A DNA stretch of 64,000 nt, from NCBI RefSeq assembly GCF_900564145.1, contig NZ_UOOB01000001.1, positions 868,001 through 932,000 on the forward strand, in the 5' to 3' direction. This document shows, piece by piece, positions 9,020 through 16,585 of the stretch. Below the pieces are notes generated by a model. The model saw only the letters and a program-made list of their open reading frames with translations. It made no database searches and was not told where the DNA came from. The stretch comes from Comamonas sp. lk. GTDB taxonomy: Bacteria; Pseudomonadota; Gammaproteobacteria; Burkholderiales; Burkholderiaceae_C. How positions within the stretch are numbered: the first letter of the stretch is position 1; each line of letters starts with the position of its first letter. The position numbers and the translations under genes are program-made.

Positions 9020-10111
9020 TTAGAACAGGGTGGGAATCCATAGGTTCAGCAGCAGACCGGCCACCAGCAACCATGCAAACAGCAGGGCGGCCAGGATCAG
9101 CGGCTTGGTGCCTGCAGCGCGCACGGCGCGGATATGGGTGGTCAGGCCCAGGGCTGCCATGGCAATGGCCAGCAAGGCGTTATCGAGCTGCACACCGACG
9201 CTGACCAGTTCCTTGGGCAGCACGCCCAGGGAATTGATACCCGCCATCACCACAAAGCCCAGAGCAAACCAGGGAATGGTGATCTTGTTGCTAGTGGGGC
9301 TGCCGTTGCTCACACCTTGCTTGCGCTCGCTGCGCGACAGCCACATGGACAGAATCAGCAGGAAGGGGGCCAGCATCATCACGCGCACCATCTTGGCGAT
9401 CACGGCGGTGTCGGCGGCCTGGCTGCCGATGGCTTCGCCAGCGGCAACGACCTGGGCTACTTCGTGCACGGTGGAGCCGACGAAGATGCCGTATTGCTGC
9501 GCATCCACATTGAGCCAGCCGTACTCGGCATTCCAGTGGAACAGGGCAGGGTAGAGGAAGGTGCCTATGGTGCCGAACACCACCACGGTGGCCACGGCCA
9601 CGGCCACATCTTCGGCGCGGCCCTTGGCCACGGGCTCGGTGGCCAGCACGGCAGCGGCACCGCAGATGGAGGCACCGGCGCCCACCAGCAAGGTGGTGCG
9701 CTTGTCCATGCCCAGCAGCTTCTGACCAATCCATTGCGCCAGCAGGAAGGTGCTGGAAAGCACCAGGGCGTCAATCACCACGCCGGCCATGCCGACATGG
9801 CCGATGTCCTGAAATGTCAGGCGCAGGCCGTACAGCACGATGCCGGCGCGCAGCAGGCGTGCCTTGGTGAAGGCGATGCCGCTGTGGCACTGACTGGCCA
9901 TGGCAGGATAGACGGTGTTGCCTATGACCAGGCCGATGATGATGGCCAGCGTCAGTGCGCTCAGGCCGTTGCTCTTGATGACGGGGAATTGGGCGGCCCA
10001 GGTGGCCACGGCGGCAATGACGCCCGCCAGCAACAGGCCAGGCAGCAGGGCAGTGGTTTTCTGCATCCAGCCCTGGGGCTGGCTTGAGTGGGACAAAGTC
10101 GTGGTGTTCAA
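9020..10111 (-). CDS. YeiH/UPF0324 family putative sulfate exporter membrane protein
   Basis: A 363-residue multi-spanning membrane protein. Diagnostic stretches include TLLVGAGASICGAAAV and VGSTVHEVAQVVAAG, shared by the YeiH/PSE1 family. The likely start is the TTG at 10111, because AGGAG lies 7 bases upstream of it; the ATG at 10138 would place that Shine-Dalgarno sequence inside the gene. A divergent LysR regulator of YeiE type sits across the intergenic region, the same pairing as yeiH-yeiE in enterobacteria. Export of sulfate or sulfite is the family annotation, not shown here. Confidence 0.85.
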   Translation of the reverse strand: MNTTTLSHSSQPQGWMQKTTALLPGLLLAGVIAAVATWAAQFPVIKSNGLSALTLAIIIGLVIGNTVYPAMASQCHSGIAFTKARLLRAGIVLYGLRLTFQDIGHVGMAGVVIDALVLSSTFLLAQWIGQKLLGMDKRTTLLVGAGASICGAAAVLATEPVAKGRAEDVAVAVATVVVFGTIGTFLYPALFHWNAEYGWLNVDAQQYGIFVGSTVHEVAQVVAAGEAIGSQAADTAVIAKMVRVMMLAPFLLILSMWLSRSERKQGVSNGSPTSNKITIPWFALGFVVMAGINSLGVLPKELVSVGVQLDNALLAIAMAALGLTTHIRAVRAAGTKPLILAALLFAWLLVAGLLLNLWIPTLF

Positions 10112-10180
10112 GGTGAATCTCCTGCCGAAGCGCTGCATCGGACGTGAGCTGGCTTCAGCGTTGGGTTCACTTTAGATTTG

Positions 10181-10202
10181 TTCGTTATATTTGTATAACG
10201 AA
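10181..10202. promoter_or_regulatory. Perfect 9-bp dyad, candidate LysR-regulator site
   Basis: TTCGTTATA, a four-base spacer, then TATAACGAA: a perfect inverted repeat between the divergent yeiH-like and lysR-type genes. Its AT content and position fit an operator or promoter element controlled by the adjacent LysR protein. Confidence 0.6.
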
Positions 10203-10348
10203 TAGTTTTTGTAAGATCAATCGATAAAACTGGTAGATTGCTCTCTGATGGCCTCAAAGATCCGGCAAGTCCGAGATCAGACCGGGCCGCGCTTATAGTC
10301 GCCAGGCGCGGTATTCAGGCCGCGATTGATGGGAAAAACAGGTAAGCC

Positions 10349-11263
10349 ATGCTGCATCTCACCTTGCGCCAACTCGAGATTTTCTGTGCCGTGGCGCAAG
10401 CCGGCACCACCGTGGCTGCGGCCGATGCCATAGCGCTGTCCCAGTCCGCCACCAGCGCGGCCCTGCAGCAGCTGGAGCAGGGTTTGAGCGTGCAGCTGTT
10501 TGAGCGCGTGGGCAAGCGCTTGGTGCTCAACGATGCCGGCCGGGCCATGCTGCCCCAGGCCCTGAGCCTGCTGGAGCTGGCTCGCGGCATGGAGATGGCT
10601 TTCTCGGCCAAGGCCGCCCACATGCCGGTTCGGTTGCGGGTGGCGGCCAGCACCACGATAGGCACTTACGCCTTGCCCCAGGTGCTGGCGCGGCTGGCGC
10701 AAACCCATCCGCTGGTGCGCGTGGATCTGCAGATTGCCAACACGCTCGAAGTGGGCGAGGCCGTGCAGGCGCTGGAAGTGGATCTGGGGCTGATCGAAGG
10801 CACCAGCCATTGGCCGGGGCTGGAGGTGCAGCCCTGGCTGCGCGACGAGCTGGTCATCGTTGCCTCGCCGGAAGATGCGCTGTGCGAGCAGGCCAGGCAC
10901 AAGCCGCTGGGCGTGGCCGCGCTGAGGCAGGCCGCCTGGTTGTTGCGCGAGGCGGGCTCGGGCACCCGTGAAATGGTGGAGCATGCGCTCTTGCCCCATC
11001 TGCACCAGTTGCCCGCGTCTGCCACGCTGGGCAGCTCGGAGGCCATTGCGCGCTGCGTGGCCCAGGGGCTGGGCATCAGCTGCCTGTCGCGCGTGCTGGT
11101 GCAGGCGCTGGTGCAGTCCCATGCGCTGCAGGTGCTGCCCACCACGCTGCCGCGCATGTGGCGGCATTTCTCCCTGGTGCAACGCGCGGGCAAGCGCCGC
11201 TCGCCGGCACTGGAGGCCTTTGTCCAAGCCTGTCTGGCCAGCGAGCAGCCGCTGGCGGATTGA
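10349..11263 (+). CDS. LysR family transcriptional regulator (YeiE-like)
   Basis: A 304-residue LysR-type regulator. The N-terminal winged helix (LRQLEIFCAVAQAGTTVAAADAIALSQSATSAALQQLE, then LFERVGKRL) is canonical, followed by a periplasmic-binding-protein-like effector domain. It is divergent from the YeiH-type transporter and probably controls it, with the perfect dyad at 10181-10202 as a possible binding site. In enterobacteria YeiE is linked to sulfite homeostasis; transferring that role here is inference. Confidence 0.87.
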   Translation: MLHLTLRQLEIFCAVAQAGTTVAAADAIALSQSATSAALQQLEQGLSVQLFERVGKRLVLNDAGRAMLPQALSLLELARGMEMAFSAKAAHMPVRLRVAASTTIGTYALPQVLARLAQTHPLVRVDLQIANTLEVGEAVQALEVDLGLIEGTSHWPGLEVQPWLRDELVIVASPEDALCEQARHKPLGVAALRQAAWLLREAGSGTREMVEHALLPHLHQLPASATLGSSEAIARCVAQGLGISCLSRVLVQALVQSHALQVLPTTLPRMWRHFSLVQRAGKRRSPALEAFVQACLASEQPLAD

Positions 11264-11421
11264 GGCTTGAAGAGGCTTTGGTGCTTGATGGGTAAGCGCA
11301 GCCAGCTATGGTTTTATTCATTAGCCACTTTGCTTGTAGCTGCTGTTTTTGCCCCTATATTGGATAGACAAGACCGGCGCAGTCAGTGCAGCGCCGGGCA
11401 CCACAAGCAGGGAGGAACACC

Positions 11422-11643
11422 ATGAAAACCATAGACGAAATGCTGCACCTGGACCTGCTCACCCAAGAACAGCATCTGCAGATCAGCAACTGGATCGACG
11501 ATGCGATCAGCCCCGAAGCCATTTTGCAAATGCCCGCTCCGCTGTGGCAGGCCGTGGAACGCGCCAGCCAGGCTATGGGCGTGAACGAGGATTTGCAGCG
11601 GCCGCCGGCACTGGATGCGGGCGGCATGACGTTCAGTCCATAA
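11422..11643 (+). CDS. Small hypothetical protein, 73 residues
   Basis: A 73-residue acidic protein with no signal peptide or membrane segment. The ATG at 11422 has GGGAGG about 7 bases upstream, a strong ribosome-binding site that favours this over the in-frame ATG at 11386. The composition (Leu, Gln, Met, Pro) and lack of motifs give no function. It stands alone between the LysR gene and the convergent creA, with a GCAGGCTGC inverted repeat just after it. Confidence 0.6.
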   Translation: MKTIDEMLHLDLLTQEQHLQISNWIDDAISPEAILQMPAPLWQAVERASQAMGVNEDLQRPPALDAGGMTFSP

Positions 11644-11712
11644 GAAGCGCAAGGCACCGATGAAAGCCTGGCCTTGCGTGGCTAGAAAATCCCCATAAAA
11701 ACCAGATCAAAG

Positions 11713-11736
11713 GCAGGCTGCAATTGCGCAGCCTGC
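11713..11736. terminator. Inverted repeat between convergent genes, possible weak terminator
   Basis: GCAGGCTGC, a short AATT loop, then GCGCAGCCTGC. It lies between the small ORF (+) and creA (-). The following T run is poor on both strands, so termination strength is uncertain. Confidence 0.5.
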
Positions 11737-11744
11737 TCTGGTTA

Positions 11745-12236
11745 TTACTTTTTCAGCGGAATCGGCGTGCTGGCCGGCACGGCCACGGCCGTCACGCTGT
11801 TTTGGGGCGAGCCTTCGATGACGCGGTCCGAATACGTCATATAGACCAGAGAGTTGCGCTTTTCATCGACCATGCGCACCACGCGCAGGCGTTTGAAGAG
11901 CAGCGAGGTGCGCTCGGTGAACACTTCTTCCTGCTGCTTGATGGGCGCAGGAATCTGGATGGCCGCCGTGGCCTGGCAGACGATGGAGGCTTCGGACCGG
12001 TCTTCGGCCAAGCCCAGCCCGCCCTTGATGCCGCCCGTCTTGGCACGCGAGACATAACAGGTCACGCCCTGCACCTTGGGATCGTCATAGGCATCGACCA
12101 CGATTTTGTGGTCCGGCCCTATGAGCTTGAACACGGTATCCACCGCGCCAATCTGCTCGGCATGGCCCAGGCCCATGAAGGAGAGGCTGGCTGCGACGGC
12201 AGCAACAGCGGCCAGAAAAACTGAAAGACGTTTCAT
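11745..12236 (-). CDS. creA: CreA family periplasmic protein
   Basis: A 163-residue protein with an N-terminal signal peptide ([26 protein letters not shown]) and the CreA pattern: [41 protein letters not shown] and the late [14 protein letters not shown]. CreA is widespread in proteobacteria but its biochemical role is not established. The start is the ATG at 12236, where the signal sequence begins; the longer frame upstream has no signal-like character. It is transcribed away from the MFS gene. Confidence 0.85.
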   Translation of the reverse strand: MKRLSVFLAAVAAVAASLSFMGLGHAEQIGAVDTVFKLIGPDHKIVVDAYDDPKVQGVTCYVSRAKTGGIKGGLGLAEDRSEASIVCQATAAIQIPAPIKQQEEVFTERTSLLFKRLRVVRMVDEKRNSLVYMTYSDRVIEGSPQNSVTAVAVPASTPIPLKK

Positions 12237-12593
12237 TCGCCAGAGCATAAGGCCGTTTGATGACGGCCGCAGCAGGCTCTGCGGTTTGCATTGAATCAAG
12301 GGTTAACCCTTGATATCGCCCGGGGCATTGCCTGGTGCCCAAGCCGGCTGGCAGGTCGGTGGCGACAATGGACGCCTCTTGTTCCCCGCCTGTGTTGCTG
12401 CTGCAGCACAGCGCCTCCCGACGGGCTCTCTGTAGCCCGTCCACCTGCAAGCCTGTATGGCTTGTCGACCGATTTCAAGAATCCTTTCTTTGGCAGCTGC
12501 AAGCCGGTTTTGGCGAACGGCTGCCGGATGGCGTTGGCTTGCTCCACGCCCAGGGCCTGCTGCGCAGGCCGCATTTTCGGAAAAGCGATAGGC
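12237..12593 (+). other. Hairpin-rich intergenic region and candidate 5' leader of the MFS gene
   Basis: This 357-base stretch has no convincing gene. It holds four inverted repeats: GGCCGT/ACGGCC at 12251-12268, a perfect 20-base palindrome at 12295-12314 (ATCAAGGGTT and its complement), GACGGGCT/AGCCCGTC at 12420-12441, and CAAGCC/GGCTTG at 12448-12464. The latter two would lie in the 5' untranslated RNA of the MFS gene if transcription starts near the palindrome. Confidence 0.5.
12295..12314. promoter_or_regulatory. Perfect 20-bp palindrome, candidate operator
   Basis: Arms ATCAAGGGTT and AACCCTTGAT with no spacer. The site sits between divergent creA and the MFS gene and could be bound by a dimeric repressor; no local regulator gene pairs with it. 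Confidence 0.5.
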
Positions 12594-13802
12594 ATGTCTG
12601 TGAACTCTGCCGCGCCCGCACCGCAAGGTCTGGGTGCTTCTTCTTTGCTGCTGATGGCTCTGGCCTGTGGCTTGTGTGCCGGCGGCAATTACTTCAATCA
12701 GCCGCTGCTGCACTCGATCGCCGAGCATTTCGAGGTGGCGCAAGCGACCGCCGCGGCCAGCGTGACGCTGGCCCAGATGGCCTATGCCAGCGGCTTGCTG
12801 CTGCTGGCCCCGCTGGCCGACAAGCTGCAGCGCCGGGGCTTGGCCGTGAGTTTGATGCTGTTGGCGGCCGTGGGCCAGGCGATCTGCGGTTTTGCGCCCA
12901 GCGTTCAGGCCTTCATGGCCGGCACCGTGGTGGCCGGCCTGTTTTCCGTGGCAGCTCAGGTGCTGGTGCCCATGGCTGCCGCCCTGGCCATGCCAGGCCA
13001 GAGCGGGCGCGCCGTGGGCTGGGTGATGAGTGGCTTGCTGCTGGGCATTTTGCTGGCGCGCAGCGTGGCGGGCATGGTGTCTGAAGCCTGGGGCTGGCAG
13101 GCGGTCTACCAGGGCGCCGCCGTGGTGATGGCCGTGGTGGCGCTGTGGTTGTGGAAGATGCTGCCTGCATCACGCAGCAGCGTGCCGGTGAGCTACGGCC
13201 AGGTGCTGGCCAGCATGTGGCAGCTGCTGCGCGGCCAGCAGGCGCTGCGCCAGCGCACCCTGGTAAGCGCGCTGGCCTTTGCTTCAGTCAGCGTGCTGTT
13301 CTCCACCATGGCGCTGCAGCTATCCAGCGGGCCCTTGGGTCTGGGGGATGGGCAGATCGGCATGATCGGTCTGGCCGGTGCCGCCGGTGCCCTGGTGGCG
13401 ACCCAGGCCGGACGGCTGGTGGACAAAGGCCTGGGCCGCGTGAGCTGCGCGATTGGCGCGCTGGCGCTGCTGCTGTCCTGGCCCATGTTGTGGTGGGGCG
13501 GTGCGCATCTGGGGTGGTTTGTGCTGGGCCTGATCGTGATCGATCTGGGTCTGCAGTGCCTGAACATCACCAATCAGGCCACGGTGGCCCAGCTGCTGCC
13601 CGCAGCGCGCGGGCGCATGAATGCCGTGTACATGACAGGCTACTTTCTGGGCGCAGCACTGGGCTCGGCCCTGGGGACGCTGGCCTGGCGCATCAATGGC
13701 TGGCAGGGTGCTTGCACGCTGGGTCTGCTGCTGGCCGTGCTGGCGGCTATGGGTACGTTCAGCATGCGGCGCAGCCATGCAGCGCTGGCTGCAGCTGCGT
13801 AA
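12594..13802 (+). CDS. Major facilitator superfamily transporter
   Basis: A 402-residue protein with about twelve hydrophobic segments. The N-terminal half carries LACGLCAGGNYFNQPLLHSIAEHF and a loop LADKLQRRGLAVS, the pattern of drug/sugar-efflux MFS proteins. The start is the ATG at 12594 (MSVNSAAP); the longer open frame upstream is unlikely to be coding because it runs through the hairpin-rich leader and reads as low-complexity sequence. The substrate is unknown. The terminator at 13868 follows the stop. Confidence 0.83.
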   Translation: MSVNSAAPAPQGLGASSLLLMALACGLCAGGNYFNQPLLHSIAEHFEVAQATAAASVTLAQMAYASGLLLLAPLADKLQRRGLAVSLMLLAAVGQAICGFAPSVQAFMAGTVVAGLFSVAAQVLVPMAAALAMPGQSGRAVGWVMSGLLLGILLARSVAGMVSEAWGWQAVYQGAAVVMAVVALWLWKMLPASRSSVPVSYGQVLASMWQLLRGQQALRQRTLVSALAFASVSVLFSTMALQLSSGPLGLGDGQIGMIGLAGAAGALVATQAGRLVDKGLGRVSCAIGALALLLSWPMLWWGGAHLGWFVLGLIVIDLGLQCLNITNQATVAQLLPAARGRMNAVYMTGYFLGAALGSALGTLAWRINGWQGACTLGLLLAVLAAMGTFSMRRSHAALAAAA

Positions 13803-13867
13803 AGTGCTTCAAGAGTTTCAGTGAAAATGGGATCAAGCCCATTCAATCAAAGCGTTAGCTGCTATGA

Positions 13868-13900
13868 AAAAAGCCCGAGATAGGCGTCTCGGGCTTTTTG
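13868..13900. terminator. Bidirectional intrinsic terminator between MFS gene and cphA
   Basis: AAGCCCGAGA, a short loop, then TCTCGGGCTT, with A run before and T run after. It is placed between the convergent MFS (+) and cphA (-) genes. Confidence 0.88.
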
Positions 13901-13918
13901 GTTGGCTGGGCAGCTTGA

Positions 13919-16504
13919 TCAGGCTGCAGGCTGGGACTGACCGGCTACATGCTTGCGCAAATGTTCCAGGGCTTCCTCCACCTGATCGACCAGTACCAGG
14001 CACAGATCGCCAGGCTGCAGGCGTTCCAGAGCGTGGTCGATGGCCAGGAATTCACCATGGATCTCGGTGCTGTAGCTGGTGCGCGGAGCGCCTTCCAGGC
14101 CTTGCTTGAGCAGGCCTAGTACCTCGCCGTCGGCGCGGCCGCGCTGGCAGGCGTCCTGGTAGAGGATCACGTCGTCGAACACCTTGCCCAGGATTTGCGT
14201 CTGCTCGACGATGTCCTGGTCGCGGCGGTCGCCGGCGCCGCTGATCACCACGCTGCGCTTGTTGGCTGGCATGGCGCCCACGGCTTGCGACAGGGCGCGG
14301 ATGGCATCGGGATTGTGGCCGTAGTCGGCAATCACGGTCGCGCCCTTGTAATCCATCACGTTAAAGCGTGCGGGTGCGTTGTCGCTGTCGTTCAAAAAGC
14401 CTGCCAGACCGCGGCGAATGGTTTGCCAGGGCAGGCCGACAGCCCAGGCAGCGCCAATCGAGGCCATGACGTTTTCCACCTGGAAGGTGATGGTGCCGTT
14501 GCGGGTCAGGGGAATCTCGCGCAGCAGGATGGATTCGCGCCACGAGCCTTCGGCGGCCACGATGGCATCGCCATCCACATAGACCACGCGGCTGCCCTGG
14601 GCACGGTGCGTGGCCATGACGGGGTGGTGACGGTCGGCGGCAAAGAAGATGACCTTGCCGGGGCAGGTTGTCGCCATATTGGCGACCAGCGGATCGGCAG
14701 CGTTCAGCACGGCGTAGCCGTCGGTGGCCACGTTCTGCACGATGACGCGCTTCAAGACGCCCACATCTTCCTTGGTGGTGATGAAGTTCAGACCCAGGTG
14801 ATCGCCTTCGCCCACATTGGTGACCACGGCCACCTGGCAGCGGTCGAAGCCCAGGCCTTCGCGCAAGATGCCGCCGCGTGCGCATTCGAGCACGGCCGCA
14901 TCGGTCTCGGGGTGGGCCAGGGCATTGCGGGCACTCTTGGGACCGGAGCAATCGCCGCTGTCGATCTGGCGGCCGTTCACATACACGCCATCGGTGTTGG
15001 TCATGGCGGTGCGCCAGCCGTGGGAGGTGAACAAATGTGCAAGTACGCGGGTGGTCGTGGTCTTGCCATTGGTGCCGGTGACGGCCACCAGCGGAATGCG
15101 GCCGTCATTGCCGGCGGCAAACAGCTCGTCCACCATGGGCACGCCCACGTTGCGGGGCTTGCCGAAGGAGGGGGCCAGGTGCATGCGCAGGCCGGGGGCG
15201 GCATTGACTTCGACCACGCCGCCGCTTTGCTCTTCCAGGGGCTTGAGCATGGTCTCGCAGACCACGTCCACGCCGCAGATGTGCAGGCCAATGGTCTGGG
15301 CGGCTTCAATGGCGCGGGCCGCGATTTCGGGGTGCACGTCATCGGTCACATCGGTGGCACTGCCGCCGGTGGATAGATTGGCGTTGTTGCGCAGCACCAC
15401 GCGCTGGCCCTGGGCGGGCACGGAGTCGGGAGTCAGACCTTCGGAGGCAATGCGGGCAATGGCGATATCGTCCAGGCGAATCTTGGTCAGGGCCGTGCCG
15501 TGACCCGAGCCGCGGCGCGGGTCCTGGTTGACTATGTTTACCAGCTCGGCAATGGTGTGCGAGCCGTCGCCCAGCACCTGGGGTGGCTCGCGGCGGGCGG
15601 CAGCCACCAGTTGGCCGCCAACCACCAGCAGGCGGAAGTCGTGGCCTGGCAGGAAGCGCTCGACCATGATTTCGTCGCCGAACTCGCTGGCAACCTTGAA
15701 GGCTGCTTCCAGCCCTTCGCGGGTGGTGATGTTGACCACCACGCCCTTGCCCTGGTTGCCGTCCTGGGGTTTGACCACCACGGGCAGGCCCACTTCCTGG
15801 GCCACGACCCAGGCGTCTTCCACGTCCGCCACGGGGCGGCCCAGCGGCACGGGCACGCCGGCAGCATGCAGCAGGCGTTTGGTCAGGTCCTTGTCCTGGG
15901 CAATCGATTCGGCCACGGCGCTGGTGGAATCCAGCTCTGCTGCCTGAAAGCGGCGGGCCTTGGAGCCCCAGCCCAGCTGCACCAGAGAGCCGGTTGTCAG
16001 GCGACGATAGGGAATGCCACGGGCGATGGCCGCATCCAGAATGGCGCCGGTCGAAGGGCCGATACGGTCGTCTTCGTCCAGATCGCGCAACTGGGCAATG
16101 ACTTTTTCGCTGTCAAAAGGCGTGTCGTTGAGTGCTGCCTGGATCAGGGCTTCGGCCTGTTCCATGGCCAGCTTGCCCACGGATTCCTCGGAGTACTCGA
16201 CGATGACCTGGTAGGTGCCGTGTTCCACGGTCTCGTGCGTACGGCTGAAGGTGACGGGGCAGCCCGCCTGGGCCTGCAGCGACAGGGCCGCGACTTCCAG
16301 CACATGGGCCAGCGACAGATGCTGGTTGGCGCCATGCGGTTGCAGCGTGCCTATGGTGGGAAAGCGCGCGCGCAGCTTTTCTTCGAAGCCGGTAATGGCG
16401 GTGTAGCGCTGCTCGTTGTCTTCGCACTGCACGATGGACTCGATGGCGGTGCTGCGAGTCCAGAGATTGGGGCCACGCAAGGCTCGGATGCGGGTGATCT
16501 GCAT
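13919..16504 (-). CDS. cphA: Cyanophycin synthetase (CphA1 type)
   Basis: An 861-residue enzyme that builds cyanophycin, a poly-Asp backbone with Arg side chains, using ATP for each amide bond. Domain order fits CphA1: an N-terminal domain (about 1-160), an ATP-grasp domain (about 210-460, with VVVKPQDGNQGKGV and VVEVNAAPGLRMH), and a Mur-ligase-like domain with an intact P-loop GTNGKTTTTR at 477-486 and a C-terminal lid domain to the end. The length is normal for the family (about 860-900). It is the second gene of a pair, 81 bases after the CphA2-like gene, so the two are probably co-transcribed. Confidence 0.95.
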   Translation of the reverse strand: MQITRIRALRGPNLWTRSTAIESIVQCEDNEQRYTAITGFEEKLRARFPTIGTLQPHGANQHLSLAHVLEVAALSLQAQAGCPVTFSRTHETVEHGTYQVIVEYSEESVGKLAMEQAEALIQAALNDTPFDSEKVIAQLRDLDEDDRIGPSTGAILDAAIARGIPYRRLTTGSLVQLGWGSKARRFQAAELDSTSAVAESIAQDKDLTKRLLHAAGVPVPLGRPVADVEDAWVVAQEVGLPVVVKPQDGNQGKGVVVNITTREGLEAAFKVASEFGDEIMVERFLPGHDFRLLVVGGQLVAAARREPPQVLGDGSHTIAELVNIVNQDPRRGSGHGTALTKIRLDDIAIARIASEGLTPDSVPAQGQRVVLRNNANLSTGGSATDVTDDVHPEIAARAIEAAQTIGLHICGVDVVCETMLKPLEEQSGGVVEVNAAPGLRMHLAPSFGKPRNVGVPMVDELFAAGNDGRIPLVAVTGTNGKTTTTRVLAHLFTSHGWRTAMTNTDGVYVNGRQIDSGDCSGPKSARNALAHPETDAAVLECARGGILREGLGFDRCQVAVVTNVGEGDHLGLNFITTKEDVGVLKRVIVQNVATDGYAVLNAADPLVANMATTCPGKVIFFAADRHHPVMATHRAQGSRVVYVDGDAIVAAEGSWRESILLREIPLTRNGTITFQVENVMASIGAAWAVGLPWQTIRRGLAGFLNDSDNAPARFNVMDYKGATVIADYGHNPDAIRALSQAVGAMPANKRSVVISGAGDRRDQDIVEQTQILGKVFDDVILYQDACQRGRADGEVLGLLKQGLEGAPRTSYSTEIHGEFLAIDHALERLQPGDLCLVLVDQVEEALEHLRKHVAGQSQPAA

Positions 16505-16585
16505 AAGTGGGTTCTTTCAGATGGCAGACCGGTCAGCATCTGTATGCCGCCGGGCTGTTTGCATTTCTTCTTTGGTTGCGTGAAA

